Part shown: positions 17,159 to 26,950 of the stretch, piece after piece
How the letters are laid out: each line of letters starts with the position of its first letter
Numbering within the stretch: the first letter of the stretch is position 1
Made by a program: the position numbers and the translations under genes
Notes under the pieces: model-generated
What the model saw: only the letters and a program-made list of their open reading frames with translations
Database searches by the model: none
What the model was told of the DNA's origin: nothing
Assembly (NCBI GenBank): GCA_963662865.1
Contig: OY759969.1
Span: 620,001-684,000, forward strand
Reading direction: 5' to 3'
Length of the DNA: 64,000 nt
Source of the DNA: JAJDYQ01 sp963662865
GTDB lineage: Bacteria; Pseudomonadota; Gammaproteobacteria; JAJDYQ01

Positions 17159-19165
17159 ATGGGTGAATTTGGAAATCCTGAAGTCATTGAAGAAAGCGTC
17201 GATATCCTGTTAATCGGTGGTGGTATGGCTTGTTGTGGTGCGGGCTTTGAAATCATTCGCTGGGTCGAAGCGGCTAGGAAGGACGGCCACGACCTGTCTG
17301 TGCAGTTGGTTGACAAGGCGGCTATGGATCGTTCCGGCGCGGTTGCGCAGGGTCTGTCTGCGATCAACACTTATATCGGTACTGAGCAAGATCCCGCGGA
17401 TTATGTCCGCATGGTCTCTAACGACCTGATGGGTATTACCCGTGATGATCTGGTTTATGATTTGGGTCGCCATGTTGATGAATCTGTGCATCTGTTCGAG
17501 GAGTGGGGTCTGCCAATCTGGAAGACCGATGAGAACGGTGAGCGTTTCGATGGTTCAAAGGGCATGACGCCTCTGAAAGACGGCGGTAAACCCGTTCGCT
17601 CCGGTAAGTGGCAGATCATGATTAATGGCGAATCCTACAAATGGATCGTTGCTGAAGCCGCGAAGAAAGCTCTGAGTACTGAGCGTATCCAGGAGCGCAT
17701 ATTCATCGTGAAGCTGGTAAATGACAAGAACAACAAAAATCGTATCGCCGGAGCTGTGGGCTTCTCTACTCGTGAAGACAAGGTGGTCGTTTATACTGCC
17801 AAGGCTATTCTGCTGGCTGCTGGTGGTTGTGTGAACATCTTCCGTCCACGCTCTGTTGGCGAAGGCACCGGGCGTGCCTGGTATCCGGTATGGAATGCGG
17901 GCTCAACTTACGCCATGGCTGCGGAGGCCGGTGCTGAGTTGACCATGATGGAAAATCGTTTCGTTCCCACGCGTTTTAAGGATGGTTATGGCCCTGTAGG
18001 TGCCTGGTTCCTGCTGTTCAAGTCTCAGGCGACTAACGCTTACGGTGAAGTTTACATGGCACGTAACAAGGAAATGCTGGATGACTACCCCCCATATGGT
18101 CAGGCTGCGGTTCCATCCTCATGTCTGCGTAACCACCTGATGCTGAAGGAAATGAAAGAAGGTCGTGGTCCTATCTGGATGGACACGGTAACTGCCTTGG
18201 CTAACCTTCGCGAAACACTGACTCCCCGTGAAGTCAAGCATCTGGAGGCGGAAGCATGGGAGGATTTCCTTGATATGTGTGTTGGCCAGTGCGGTATATG
18301 GGTCGGTGAGAACGTTGAACCTGAGAAAAAGAATTCGGAACTGATGCCTACCGAACCATATCTGTTGGGCTCTCACTCTGGTTGCTGCGGTATCTGGGCT
18401 TCTGGCCCTGTTGATGTTGGCGCACCGTCTGAAGAAACCATGGATGGTGTCCCCGAGCATCTGCCGCGGGGTTGGAACTGGGGTTACCGTAGCATGACCT
18501 CCGTTGCCGGTCTGTTTACAGCGGGTGACGGTGTTGGCGCTTCTGGTCACAAGTTCTCTTCCGGTTCCCATGCTGAAGGTCGTATCGCTGCCAAGGCGAT
18601 GGTTCAGTACTGTATTGATAACAAGGACTGGACTCCGGAGCTGGACACTTCAGTGGAAGATCTGGTTGCTGAAATCTACCAGCCTGTCAAGACTTACCTG
18701 GAGTTCAAAGATTACTCAACCGCGATTGACATTAATCCTAACTACATTACGCCTAAAATGCTCCAGTTTCGTCTGCAGAAGATCATGGACGAGTATGTTG
18801 CCGGTGTTGCGACTTATTACACTACTAACGCTGAAATGATGGCTGTGGCTGAAGAGAAGTTAAGCATGCTGAAGGAAGATGCTGTCAGAATGCGTGCCAA
18901 AGATCTGCACGAACTATTGCGTGCGTGGGAAAATTACCACCGTATCCTGACAGCCGAGGCTCACATGAAACATATCCAGTTTCGTGAAGAGTCTCGTTAT
19001 CCCGGTTTCTACTACCGTATGGACAAGAACTTTGTTGACGAAGAAAACTGGAAGTGCTTTGTAAATTCTGTCTACGATAAAGAGACCAAGCAGTGGACGT
19101 GTTTCAAGCGTGCACATGTTGATCTGGTAGATAAATCCAAGCTGTTCAAGCAAGGTTCGGGTTAA
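17159..19165 (+). CDS. aprA: Adenylylsulfate reductase, alpha subunit
   Basis: This 668-residue FAD enzyme catalyses reversible APS formation from sulfite and AMP. The ATG at 17159 with TAGGAG upstream is chosen over a non-ATG codon at 17150. FAD-binding motifs include DILLIGGGMACCGAGFE at the N-terminus and LFTAGDGVGASGHKFSSGSH near residue 455; the fumarate reductase-like core lies between. It lies 42 bases after aprB. No aprM or qmoABC is adjacent; instead a YkgJ-type gene follows. Direction of the reaction in the cell is inferred as oxidative because the host looks like a gammaproteobacterium. Confidence 0.97.
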   Translation: MGEFGNPEVIEESVDILLIGGGMACCGAGFEIIRWVEAARKDGHDLSVQLVDKAAMDRSGAVAQGLSAINTYIGTEQDPADYVRMVSNDLMGITRDDLVYDLGRHVDESVHLFEEWGLPIWKTDENGERFDGSKGMTPLKDGGKPVRSGKWQIMINGESYKWIVAEAAKKALSTERIQERIFIVKLVNDKNNKNRIAGAVGFSTREDKVVVYTAKAILLAAGGCVNIFRPRSVGEGTGRAWYPVWNAGSTYAMAAEAGAELTMMENRFVPTRFKDGYGPVGAWFLLFKSQATNAYGEVYMARNKEMLDDYPPYGQAAVPSSCLRNHLMLKEMKEGRGPIWMDTVTALANLRETLTPREVKHLEAEAWEDFLDMCVGQCGIWVGENVEPEKKNSELMPTEPYLLGSHSGCCGIWASGPVDVGAPSEETMDGVPEHLPRGWNWGYRSMTSVAGLFTAGDGVGASGHKFSSGSHAEGRIAAKAMVQYCIDNKDWTPELDTSVEDLVAEIYQPVKTYLEFKDYSTAIDINPNYITPKMLQFRLQKIMDEYVAGVATYYTTNAEMMAVAEEKLSMLKEDAVRMRAKDLHELLRAWENYHRILTAEAHMKHIQFREESRYPGFYYRMDKNFVDEENWKCFVNSVYDKETKQWTCFKRAHVDLVDKSKLFKQGSG

Positions 19166-19253
19166 TTAGGTCTCATAGCAGATTCGAGAGCCGTCGAGTG
19201 CCCGAACCTTTTTCGTTTCCGGGGTATAGATTGATGGATTTCGAGCTATAGCG

Positions 19254-20264
19254 TTGTCTCTGAATTTTTTTCAAGAGTTACTGATTGTGCCTGATCCGAA
19301 GATTGATATTAAAGACTCACCGATTCCGGAGAGCCCGCTTCAGCCGGTACAGTACACCGGTGATCAGAAAATTCAGTTCAGTTGCCACAAGGATATTGAA
19401 TGCTTCAACGCCTGTTGCAGGCAAATTGATTTGCAGCTGACGCCTTATGACATCGTGCGCTTGAAGAACCGTCTTGGCATGACCTCCGAGGAGTTTCTCA
19501 AGCAGTACACTTTTCCTTATGAAATTGATAAGGATGGTGTGCCCGGTGTGAAGATGAAGCCGGTTGAAGATACCAGTCAGTGCCAGTTTATGACCAGCGA
19601 AGGCTGTAGTGTGTATGAGGATCGCCCGGCTTCCTGCCGCTATTATCCGGCTGGCCTGTTATCTCTGCGTCGTCAAGATGAGTCCGTTGATCGTCAGTCC
19701 TATGTTATCGTGCAGGAAGATCATTGTAAGGGCCATTTTGAAGAGAAGGTACAGACCATTGACCAGTACCGTGAAGAACAAGGTGTGGTGGAATATGACG
19801 AACATTCACGTGGCTGGCGCCAGTTGATTCTGAAGAAGATCTCTTCCGGTCCTGTCCTTGGCAAGCCAACTGCTGAAAGCCTGCAATTTTTGTTCATGGC
19901 TTGTTATAACCATGATAAGTTTCGTGAATTCGTCAATAGCGTATCGTTCCGGAAAGCTTTTAGTCTCGATGGAGAAAAGCTGAACCAGCTTAATGTCGAT
20001 GATGTGGCGCTGATGCATTTTGGTATTGATCTAATGAAGCAGGTGCTGTTCGGCGAACAAACGATTCCGCTACAGGCGGGTGCTGTTAAAAAGCGTATCG
20101 AAGAGCGTAGAGAAATCGTGCAGCAGCGTAACAGGATCAAGGAGGCAATAGGCAAAACACAAAAAGACACCTATGAACTCGACATGGAAAGTCGGCAGAG
20201 TGAAAATATGCCTGATGATGCCGTAGCAGGCCGCTCCGATGGGGAATGTAATTCCGGGAGGTAG
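19254..20264 (+). CDS. YkgJ-family cysteine-cluster protein
   Basis: This protein of about 330 residues carries a metal-binding cysteine cluster: CHKDIECFNACC near residue 43, then CQFMTSEGCSVYEDRPASC near 110 and HC near 158. The YkgJ family is predicted to bind zinc or an Fe-S cluster; function is unknown. The start is uncertain: TTG at 19254 or GTG at 19287, neither with a strong ribosome-binding site. It follows aprA by 88 bases on the same strand, so a role linked to sulfur oxidation or AprBA maturation is possible but unproven. Confidence 0.82.
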   Translation: MSLNFFQELLIVPDPKIDIKDSPIPESPLQPVQYTGDQKIQFSCHKDIECFNACCRQIDLQLTPYDIVRLKNRLGMTSEEFLKQYTFPYEIDKDGVPGVKMKPVEDTSQCQFMTSEGCSVYEDRPASCRYYPAGLLSLRRQDESVDRQSYVIVQEDHCKGHFEEKVQTIDQYREEQGVVEYDEHSRGWRQLILKKISSGPVLGKPTAESLQFLFMACYNHDKFREFVNSVSFRKAFSLDGEKLNQLNVDDVALMHFGIDLMKQVLFGEQTIPLQAGAVKKRIEERREIVQQRNRIKEAIGKTQKDTYELDMESRQSENMPDDAVAGRSDGECNSGR

Positions 20265-20418
20265 CCGCCAGTCATTCCATTGTCTCGGGGCCGATAATAT
20301 CCCGGCTTTTCGGTCGGTCTGAATTGAGCTAATACAGGACCCGATATATCTTGTCTTGAGGCTTAAACGCGGTTACGATATGCGCCTTCTGTGTCAAGAC
20401 TGTTTAGGTGTGCTCGCC

Positions 20419-20622
20419 ATGAAACCGGATATCCATCCAGCATATACTGAAATTAATGTTACCTGTAGCTGCGGCAACAGCTTCCAGCTCCGCTCTACAT
20501 TGGGCAGTGACCTGAGTGTGGAAGTCTGTTCACAATGCCATCCGTTCTATACCGGTAAGCAGAAAATACTGGATACCGCAGGGCGTGTAGACCGATTCCG
20601 CAAGAAGTACGGCATGAAATAA
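20419..20622 (+). CDS. rpmE: 50S ribosomal protein L31, zinc-binding type
   Basis: The start at 20419 gives a 67-residue protein opening MKPDIHPAYTEINVTCSCGN, the standard L31 N-terminus. The cysteines in CSCG and CSQCH mark the zinc-ribbon form. It ends ...HPFYTGKQK and a basic tail. It is followed 6 bases later by the nuclease gene. Confidence 0.97.
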   Translation: MKPDIHPAYTEINVTCSCGNSFQLRSTLGSDLSVEVCSQCHPFYTGKQKILDTAGRVDRFRKKYGMK

Positions 20623-20628
20623 TACATT

Positions 20629-21429
20629 ATGCTATTCAGAGTCCTGAAAAGGACGTCAACTTTTGGCGCTCTTTTTATTTGCGCCGGCTTAAACAGCGTA
20701 AACTCTGATTGCCGTGCCTCGATTCAATCGATTGGCAGCGCCTTCACCTTTGATGTGATTGAGAAGGTCTATGATGGCGATACCGTGCGACTGGAAGATG
20801 GAGGGAAGATCCGCCTCATTGGTATCAACACGCCTGAATTGGGTCGAGACGGTTCACCCGATCAACCTTATGCAGTACAGGCCAAGAGTCGACTCCGGCA
20901 ACTCGTCAACAGCACGAACCGGAAAGTTGGTGTTCTCATGGATAATCAGAAGAAAGACCGGTTTGGCAGAACTCTGGCACATCTTTTTTTGCCTGACAGC
21001 ACCAATATCAGTGCGCTCTTGCTCCGGGAAGGTTTGGGCTGGCATATCGCTGTTACCCCGAACACCGAATTCCTTGAATGCTATGCTCGGGAACAGCAGG
21101 AGGCACGCGCCAAAAAACTGGGAGTATGGAAAAACCCTGATATAATTGATGCTGCTTCGCTAAAGCTGGAAGACACAGGATTTCAATTAATTACTGGGAG
21201 AGTCGTCCGGGCAGGAGAAAGCAGGCGGCATGTCTGGCTAAACCTGCCTTTCAACTTTTCGATTAGGATTGACCGTGAAGACTTAAAATACTTTATTTCA
21301 TGGCGACCGGAGGAACTGCTGCACAAGCGTATCGAAACAAGCGGCTGGATATATGCTTATAATGGTAAAGGTAAACGTGAGTTACGAATGCAGGTTCATC
21401 ATCCTGCTGTAATCAGGGTCATAAGATAG
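20629..21429 (+). CDS. Exported staphylococcal-nuclease-like (TNase) protein
   Basis: This 266-residue protein has an N-terminal signal-like segment (to about residue 30) and a thermonuclease domain. Visible are YDGDTVRLEDGGKIRLIGIN followed by TPELG, then KDRFGRTLAHLF and LLREGLGW, matching the catalytic Arg/Glu/Arg pattern of the family. It probably degrades nucleic acid in the periplasm or outside. The C-terminal 90 residues resemble no domain I recognise. It lies between rpmE (6 bases) and an M48 protease gene (2 bases), suggesting cotranscription. Confidence 0.88.
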   Translation: MLFRVLKRTSTFGALFICAGLNSVNSDCRASIQSIGSAFTFDVIEKVYDGDTVRLEDGGKIRLIGINTPELGRDGSPDQPYAVQAKSRLRQLVNSTNRKVGVLMDNQKKDRFGRTLAHLFLPDSTNISALLLREGLGWHIAVTPNTEFLECYAREQQEARAKKLGVWKNPDIIDAASLKLEDTGFQLITGRVVRAGESRRHVWLNLPFNFSIRIDREDLKYFISWRPEELLHKRIETSGWIYAYNGKGKRELRMQVHHPAVIRVIR

Positions 21430-21431
21430 TT

Positions 21432-22889
21432 ATGAGATGGGTGCTTATATATATCCTTTTTTTTGGTTTGACCATCATTAATGGATGCTCGGTCAACCCC
21501 GTTACCGGTTCAAATGATCTGGTGCTCATGTCTGAGAATCAGGAAATCTCTCTTGGTCGTAGGGGTCACCAGGAAATACTGAAAAAATACCACGAATATG
21601 GCGATGCTGAATTATCACAATACGTTCAAAAGGTCGGTGAAAAAATCGCTAAAAGCAGCCATCGAGCTGATCTGACATATCGATTTATTGTTCTTGACAG
21701 CCCGGAGGTAAATGCTTTTGCCTTGCCCGGTGGTTACATATATGTAACACGCGGCATTCTGGCCTATCTTAATTCAGAGGCAGAACTCGCTGCGGTACTT
21801 GGGCACGAAATCGGCCATGTTACGGCCCGCCATTCGGTCAGGCAGCATAGTGCACAGACTATCAGCGGTATCGCGAGCGCTGTTCTCGCTGCAGGCACCG
21901 GCATCAGAGGCATCGGTGATGCCGCCGATCTTCTCGGAACCACCCTTGTCAGAGGTTATGGTAGAGAACATGAGCTGGAGGCTGATCGGCTGGGTGCTGT
22001 TTATCTGGCCAGAACCGGTTACGAACCTGAAGCGATGTTGAATGTGATTCGACTGCTTAAAAATCAGGAAACATTTGAAAAAGAACTCGCGAAAGCAGAA
22101 AACAGGGAACCAAGAACCTATCATGGACTGTTTTCTACCCACCCGGATAATGATACTCGCCTGCAGTTGGTAATCCGCGAAAGTAGGAAATCAGTTCAGT
22201 CGGCCAACAGCATATCTGATCATCGTGAGCGCTATCTTTCAAGAATAGATGGTATTACCTACGGTGACAGTGAAGGTCGGGGTGTATTGCGCGGTTCCGA
22301 TTTCTATCATCGCGATCTGGATTTTTCCTTGGTCTTCCCCGCTAACTGGAGCATAAACAGTCAGGCCAATCGCATCATGGTCTGGTCTCCCAAACAGGAT
22401 GGGATACTGACCCTGACCGTGCAGGATGCTAACAATCGTATCAGCCCTCGGTCCTTTCTGCACAAGCGCCTTAACCCGGGCGTAGTTAAATCCGGTGAAG
22501 CGTTTACCACCCATCAAGGTTTGAAGGGATATACGGCCCTCGCTTACATCGATACACTGTTTGGAAAACGATTCACCAGAGCTACAGTCATCTACCATAA
22601 CAAGCGGGCATTTACCCTGACCGGGGTCAGCAAGGACAGCCGAAAGCCCTATCAATATGACTCCCTGTTCCTCAAAACGGCAAAGAGTTTCCGTCGGCTT
22701 ACTGATGCGGAAAAGCTACTGTCCAGTGAACGAAAGCTGAGAGTTAAGACTTTCCAAGGTGAATCTTATTCCAAACTGGGTACATTATCCGGACTGAGTC
22801 ATCTGGCTGAATCACAAATACGGCTCCTGAATGGAGATTATCCAAGTGGAAGACCTGAGCCGGGAAGCCTGATAAAAGTCATAGATTAG
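21432..22889 (+). CDS. M48-family metalloprotease, predicted lipoprotein
   Basis: This 485-residue protein has a lipobox-like signal (IINGCS, Cys near residue 19) and the zinc motif HEIGH at about residue 124; HELEADRLG supplies the third ligand. The family includes BepA and LoiP, which survey outer-membrane protein assembly. The C-terminal half (from about 280) is a separate domain, without TPR motifs that I can see, so this is the YfgC-like short-core type with a different tail. It lies 2 bases after the nuclease gene. Confidence 0.9.
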   Translation: MRWVLIYILFFGLTIINGCSVNPVTGSNDLVLMSENQEISLGRRGHQEILKKYHEYGDAELSQYVQKVGEKIAKSSHRADLTYRFIVLDSPEVNAFALPGGYIYVTRGILAYLNSEAELAAVLGHEIGHVTARHSVRQHSAQTISGIASAVLAAGTGIRGIGDAADLLGTTLVRGYGREHELEADRLGAVYLARTGYEPEAMLNVIRLLKNQETFEKELAKAENREPRTYHGLFSTHPDNDTRLQLVIRESRKSVQSANSISDHRERYLSRIDGITYGDSEGRGVLRGSDFYHRDLDFSLVFPANWSINSQANRIMVWSPKQDGILTLTVQDANNRISPRSFLHKRLNPGVVKSGEAFTTHQGLKGYTALAYIDTLFGKRFTRATVIYHNKRAFTLTGVSKDSRKPYQYDSLFLKTAKSFRRLTDAEKLLSSERKLRVKTFQGESYSKLGTLSGLSHLAESQIRLLNGDYPSGRPEPGSLIKVID

Positions 22890-22960
22890 GATAGAATCGG
22901 TTTTCTGACCAAGGGTGAATGTAAACCAGGTATAAATGACAAGATTGAGGGAGTGGGATC

Positions 22961-24256
22961 ATGGCAGAACGCACGATAAAAATTATTGATAGTAACAATG
23001 GCCTGGAGAAAGAATATCCTGTGCTGGAAGCCTCTGAAGGCCCCGCAACAATTGACATATCTTCCTTGTACCAGGAGTTTGGCTACTTTACTTATGACCC
23101 TGGTTTTATGGCGACGGCTAGCTGCAAAAGCGCCATTACCTATATTGACGGTGATAAAGGCATACTCCGTTATCGGGGCTACCCCATAGAAGATCTGGCG
23201 GAAAACTGCAAATTTCTTGAGGTCGCTTATTTACTGCTTTATGGTGACTTGCCAAATGCCAATGAATTCGAAAACTTCAAAGAGAGAATAATTCACCACA
23301 CGTTGATAAATGAGAATCTGAAGAGCTTCTTTTCCGGCTTTCATTACGATGCTCACCCCATGGCGGTCATGACCGGTGTAGTAGGATCGCTCTCGGCTTT
23401 TTATCATGGTAATATCGACATTAATAATGCCGAGGACAGAGATCTGGCTGCGATCCGTCTGGTAGCCAAAATGCCGACCATTGCAGCCGCTTGTTTCAAA
23501 CGGCTACGGGGTGAACCCTTCGTGTATCCACAGAACAGTCTCGATTATTCCTCTAATTTCCTTCGCATGATGTTTGCCCAGCCAACGGAAGAATATGAGA
23601 TTGACCCGGTGATGGCCCAAGCTATTGACCTTCTGTTTATCTTGCACGCAGACCATGAGCAAAATGCCAGCACCTCAACTGTAAGGCTCGTGGGTAGTTC
23701 AGGAACCAACCCATTTGCGGCCGTCGCTGCCGGAATTGCCTCCCTGTGGGGGCCGGCCCATGGTGGTGCCAATGAAGCCGTGTTGAACATGCTGGATGAG
23801 ATCGGCTCAGCCCGAAATATCCCCAAATTCATTGACAAGGCCAAAGACAAGGATGACTCATTCCGTCTAATGGGCTTTGGACATCGTGTCTATAACAACT
23901 ACGATCCACGTGCCGCCATTATCCGTAAAACATGCCATGAAGTATTGGGGAAACTGGGCGATCATGGTGACCCTCAATTAGAACTCGCCATGAAATTAGA
24001 GGAAATAGCCTTACAGGATGAATACTTTGTCGAGCGTAAACTTTATCCTAACGTGGATTTTTACTCTGGTATTATCTACCGTGCACTCGGCATTCCAACC
24101 AACATGTTTACGGTGATGTTTGCCATTGGGCGCACAATAGGCTGGATCTCCCACTGGGCGGAGATGATTTCCGACCCCAGGCTTCGAATCGGGCGTCCCA
24201 GACAGTTGTACACCGGGCCTACCCAACGGGCTTTCAGGAAAATTGAAGATCGGTAG
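22961..24256 (+). CDS. gltA: Citrate synthase, type II
   Basis: This 431-residue enzyme condenses oxaloacetate and acetyl-CoA. The catalytic His/His/Asp are visible in LHADHEQNAST, GFGHRVYNNYDPR and YPNVDFYSG. The length and N-terminal domain are those of the NADH-sensitive hexameric type of Gram-negative bacteria. A GAGGGAG site precedes the ATG. Tail-to-tail with mrcA. Confidence 0.97.
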   Translation: MAERTIKIIDSNNGLEKEYPVLEASEGPATIDISSLYQEFGYFTYDPGFMATASCKSAITYIDGDKGILRYRGYPIEDLAENCKFLEVAYLLLYGDLPNANEFENFKERIIHHTLINENLKSFFSGFHYDAHPMAVMTGVVGSLSAFYHGNIDINNAEDRDLAAIRLVAKMPTIAAACFKRLRGEPFVYPQNSLDYSSNFLRMMFAQPTEEYEIDPVMAQAIDLLFILHADHEQNASTSTVRLVGSSGTNPFAAVAAGIASLWGPAHGGANEAVLNMLDEIGSARNIPKFIDKAKDKDDSFRLMGFGHRVYNNYDPRAAIIRKTCHEVLGKLGDHGDPQLELAMKLEEIALQDEYFVERKLYPNVDFYSGIIYRALGIPTNMFTVMFAIGRTIGWISHWAEMISDPRLRIGRPRQLYTGPTQRAFRKIEDR

Positions 24257-24279
24257 CTTTTAACGATTCCCGGCGCGCT

Positions 24280-26790
24280 CTAGAACAGATCCTGTGTAAT
24301 ATCCATGGCAGGAGCTATTGACTCATCCTTTTTTATTTCCCTGCTGGCAGGTGACGAAGAGTGAACCAGTATTCCCGGAGCGTACTCGCGACGAAAAGTC
24401 TCAAAGATGCCTCCTGTTCCTCCGGGTGCCAGTGCCATACCTGAGGCCGGATCAATCCTTACCGTCACCATGCCATCGGGTTGTAGAAAATCTTTTTGAG
24501 GGCGCTCCTTTAAGGCAAAGTCCATATAATCTATCCACATGGGTAAGGCTGCCTTACCTCCCGTTTCGTTTTTTCCGAGTGGATTGAAATTATCAAACCC
24601 AACCCATGCAGTTGCTGCAATATCGGGGTTAAAGCCGTTAAACCAGGCATCACGTTGTTCATTGGTAGTGCCGGTCTTCCCCCCCAGGTCATTGCGCCCC
24701 AGCTTCATGGCCTTGCGACCGGTCCCTCGCCTGATCACGTCACGTAATATTGATGTAATCTGGTAATGTACCTGAGGAGAAATAATCCTTGGGGCAATTC
24801 GCACAGGTTCCGGTCCGCTGGTCTGTATATCACCCGAAAGGTAATCCCATAACGGGATTAGTAACTCATTGTTTTTTGTGACTTCGCGCTCAATTTTTTC
24901 CTCATCATCACAATTTTTACAGACAATCCATGGGTTTGCTCTCAGAATAAGCTGATTATCCAGATCATAGATTCGGTCTATCAGGTAAGGTTGTACCCGA
25001 TAACCGCCATTGGAAAACACGGCATAGGCGCCAGACATTCGAATGGGAGCGGTTGTTCCACTACCGAGGGAAATAGTCAGGTTGTTCGGTACCTCTTCCA
25101 GCGAAAAGCCAAAATGTTGTGCCATCTTCCTGACAGGTTTGATGCCCACGGAATCCAGGAGTCGTACAGAAACCAGATTCCTTGACTTATACAGGGCCTG
25201 ACGTAGTCGGGTGGGGCCAAAAAATTTACTGCTGTAGTTTTCAGGCCGCCATGCCCCACCTTGCATGGAACTGTCTTCAAGTACGATAGGCGCATCCAGA
25301 ATCATTGTGGCCGGTGTGAAACCGGCTTCAAGTGCCGCAGTATACAGCACGGGCTTGAAGCTCGAACCCGGTTGACGCCTTGACTGTATTGCGCGATTGA
25401 ATTTGCTTACATAAAAGCCATAGCCGCCGACTAAACTCAGTATCGCGCCATCGGATGGGTTCAAGGCAACAAAGGCACCTGCTACTGCGGGAATCTGTCT
25501 CAATTGCCAAATTTCCTGCTTCTTGTCCCCGCCGTTAGCTATTTCAACCTTCTTGACGCGAATCAGGTCACCCGTTGCCAGCACATCTGCTGCTTTCTTT
25601 GGCGCGGCCCCCTGCCGGTTTTCATTAATATATCGACGCGCCCACTTTATTCCCTCCCAGCCCAGCAGCACACTTTCGCCATTACCCAGATAAACTTTGG
25701 CATCTTTTTCATTCACCTGTATGACTAATGCGGGCGAGAGTTTACCAATGCTTGAATACCGGTCAAGAACCCTATCCATTGCCTCTATTGTCTGTATTTC
25801 GGATTCTTCAATATGATTTTCAGGGCCTCGATACCCGTGACGCATGTCATACTGGTCAAGTGCTAGTCGCAACGCCTGGTTCGCGTGACCCTGGCTTTCC
25901 ATACTGATTGTTGTAATAACCTTAAAGCCGCGGATATATGCGCTTTCACCAAAAGTCCTGACCATTTGTGAGCGCACCATCTCCGCTATATACGGGGCCC
26001 TGACACTCACAATGGGGGCATGTAAACGTGCCGTCAGGGACGAATCCCTTGCAATCTGGTATTCCTTATCCGGGATAAAACCCAGCTCCAGCATACGGCC
26101 CAGTACGTAGTTTCTGCGAATCATTGCGCGCTGGGGATTAATAATCGGGTTATAACGCGAGGGAGCTTTGGGCAATCCCGCAATCATGGCCACTTCTGCC
26201 GTGGACAGTTCGCCCAGTGGGCGACCGTAATAGACCTCAGAAGCCGCACCAACACCGTAAGAGCGGTTTCCAAGGTAGATCTTGTTCAGATACAGCTCGA
26301 GAATTTCCTCCTTGGATAAGGACCGTTCAATTTTCAGAGCAAGGAGAATCTCCTTGATCTTACGTTCATAGGTCTTTTCATTTGTCAGGAAGAAGTTCCG
26401 AGCGACCTGCATGGTAATCGTGCTACCGCCCTGTTTTTTCTGGCCCGTTAGCAATAGTTGAATGGTGGCTCGGGTTATTCCTTGATAGTCTACTCCAGGA
26501 TGCTGAAAAAAGCGGTCGTCTTCTGCCGCTAAGAATGCTTTGATCATTATCGGCGGGAGATCGTCATAGCTGACAGGGGTTCTACGCTTTTCTCCAAACT
26601 CAGCAATGAGTTCCTCATCACGAGTATATATCCTCAGCGGAACTTGTAGACGGACATCCCGTAACACCTCAATTGAGGGTAAATCTGGAGAATAATAGCT
26701 GTATATGCCAAATATCGTAGCCAATCCCAGAAGCAACAGACTAAAGCCCAGTGCCAGGAGCAGGCGAGAAAAACGTAAAAAAAACCTCAA
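24280..26790 (-). CDS. mrcA: Penicillin-binding protein 1A
   Basis: This 836-residue bifunctional murein synthase is anchored by an N-terminal membrane segment (residues 7-29). The glycosyltransferase domain shows AAEDDRFFQHPGVD and GGSTITMQVARN. A PBP1A-type OB/insert region follows. The transpeptidase domain has the serine in RRQPGSSFKPVLY and the KTGTT motif. It makes and crosslinks peptidoglycan. It is divergent from pilM, as ponA is in Pseudomonas and relatives. Confidence 0.97.
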   Translation of the reverse strand: MRFFLRFSRLLLALGFSLLLLGLATIFGIYSYYSPDLPSIEVLRDVRLQVPLRIYTRDEELIAEFGEKRRTPVSYDDLPPIMIKAFLAAEDDRFFQHPGVDYQGITRATIQLLLTGQKKQGGSTITMQVARNFFLTNEKTYERKIKEILLALKIERSLSKEEILELYLNKIYLGNRSYGVGAASEVYYGRPLGELSTAEVAMIAGLPKAPSRYNPIINPQRAMIRRNYVLGRMLELGFIPDKEYQIARDSSLTARLHAPIVSVRAPYIAEMVRSQMVRTFGESAYIRGFKVITTISMESQGHANQALRLALDQYDMRHGYRGPENHIEESEIQTIEAMDRVLDRYSSIGKLSPALVIQVNEKDAKVYLGNGESVLLGWEGIKWARRYINENRQGAAPKKAADVLATGDLIRVKKVEIANGGDKKQEIWQLRQIPAVAGAFVALNPSDGAILSLVGGYGFYVSKFNRAIQSRRQPGSSFKPVLYTAALEAGFTPATMILDAPIVLEDSSMQGGAWRPENYSSKFFGPTRLRQALYKSRNLVSVRLLDSVGIKPVRKMAQHFGFSLEEVPNNLTISLGSGTTAPIRMSGAYAVFSNGGYRVQPYLIDRIYDLDNQLILRANPWIVCKNCDDEEKIEREVTKNNELLIPLWDYLSGDIQTSGPEPVRIAPRIISPQVHYQITSILRDVIRRGTGRKAMKLGRNDLGGKTGTTNEQRDAWFNGFNPDIAATAWVGFDNFNPLGKNETGGKAALPMWIDYMDFALKERPQKDFLQPDGMVTVRIDPASGMALAPGGTGGIFETFRREYAPGILVHSSSPASREIKKDESIAPAMDITQDLF

Positions 26791-26871
26791 AATATTCCCA
26801 GTATTGTAAGAATTAGGGGCCTGATTATACGTAGAAGGGCGAATTTAATAAAAATTTGATTAAACATTGTG

Positions 26872-26900
26872 TTGACATATAGTTAAAAATGGTATTTAAT
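26872..26900 (+). promoter_or_regulatory. Sigma-70-type promoter of the pil operon
   Basis: TTGACA at 26872-26877 and TTTAAT at 26895-26900 are separated by 17 bases, in AT-rich sequence about 50 bases before pilM. Only the match to the consensus supports this. Confidence 0.6.
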
Positions 26901-26950
26901 GTTCTTACTTACTAAAAATACGCAACTTACAGTAACAAAAGGAAAAAACT

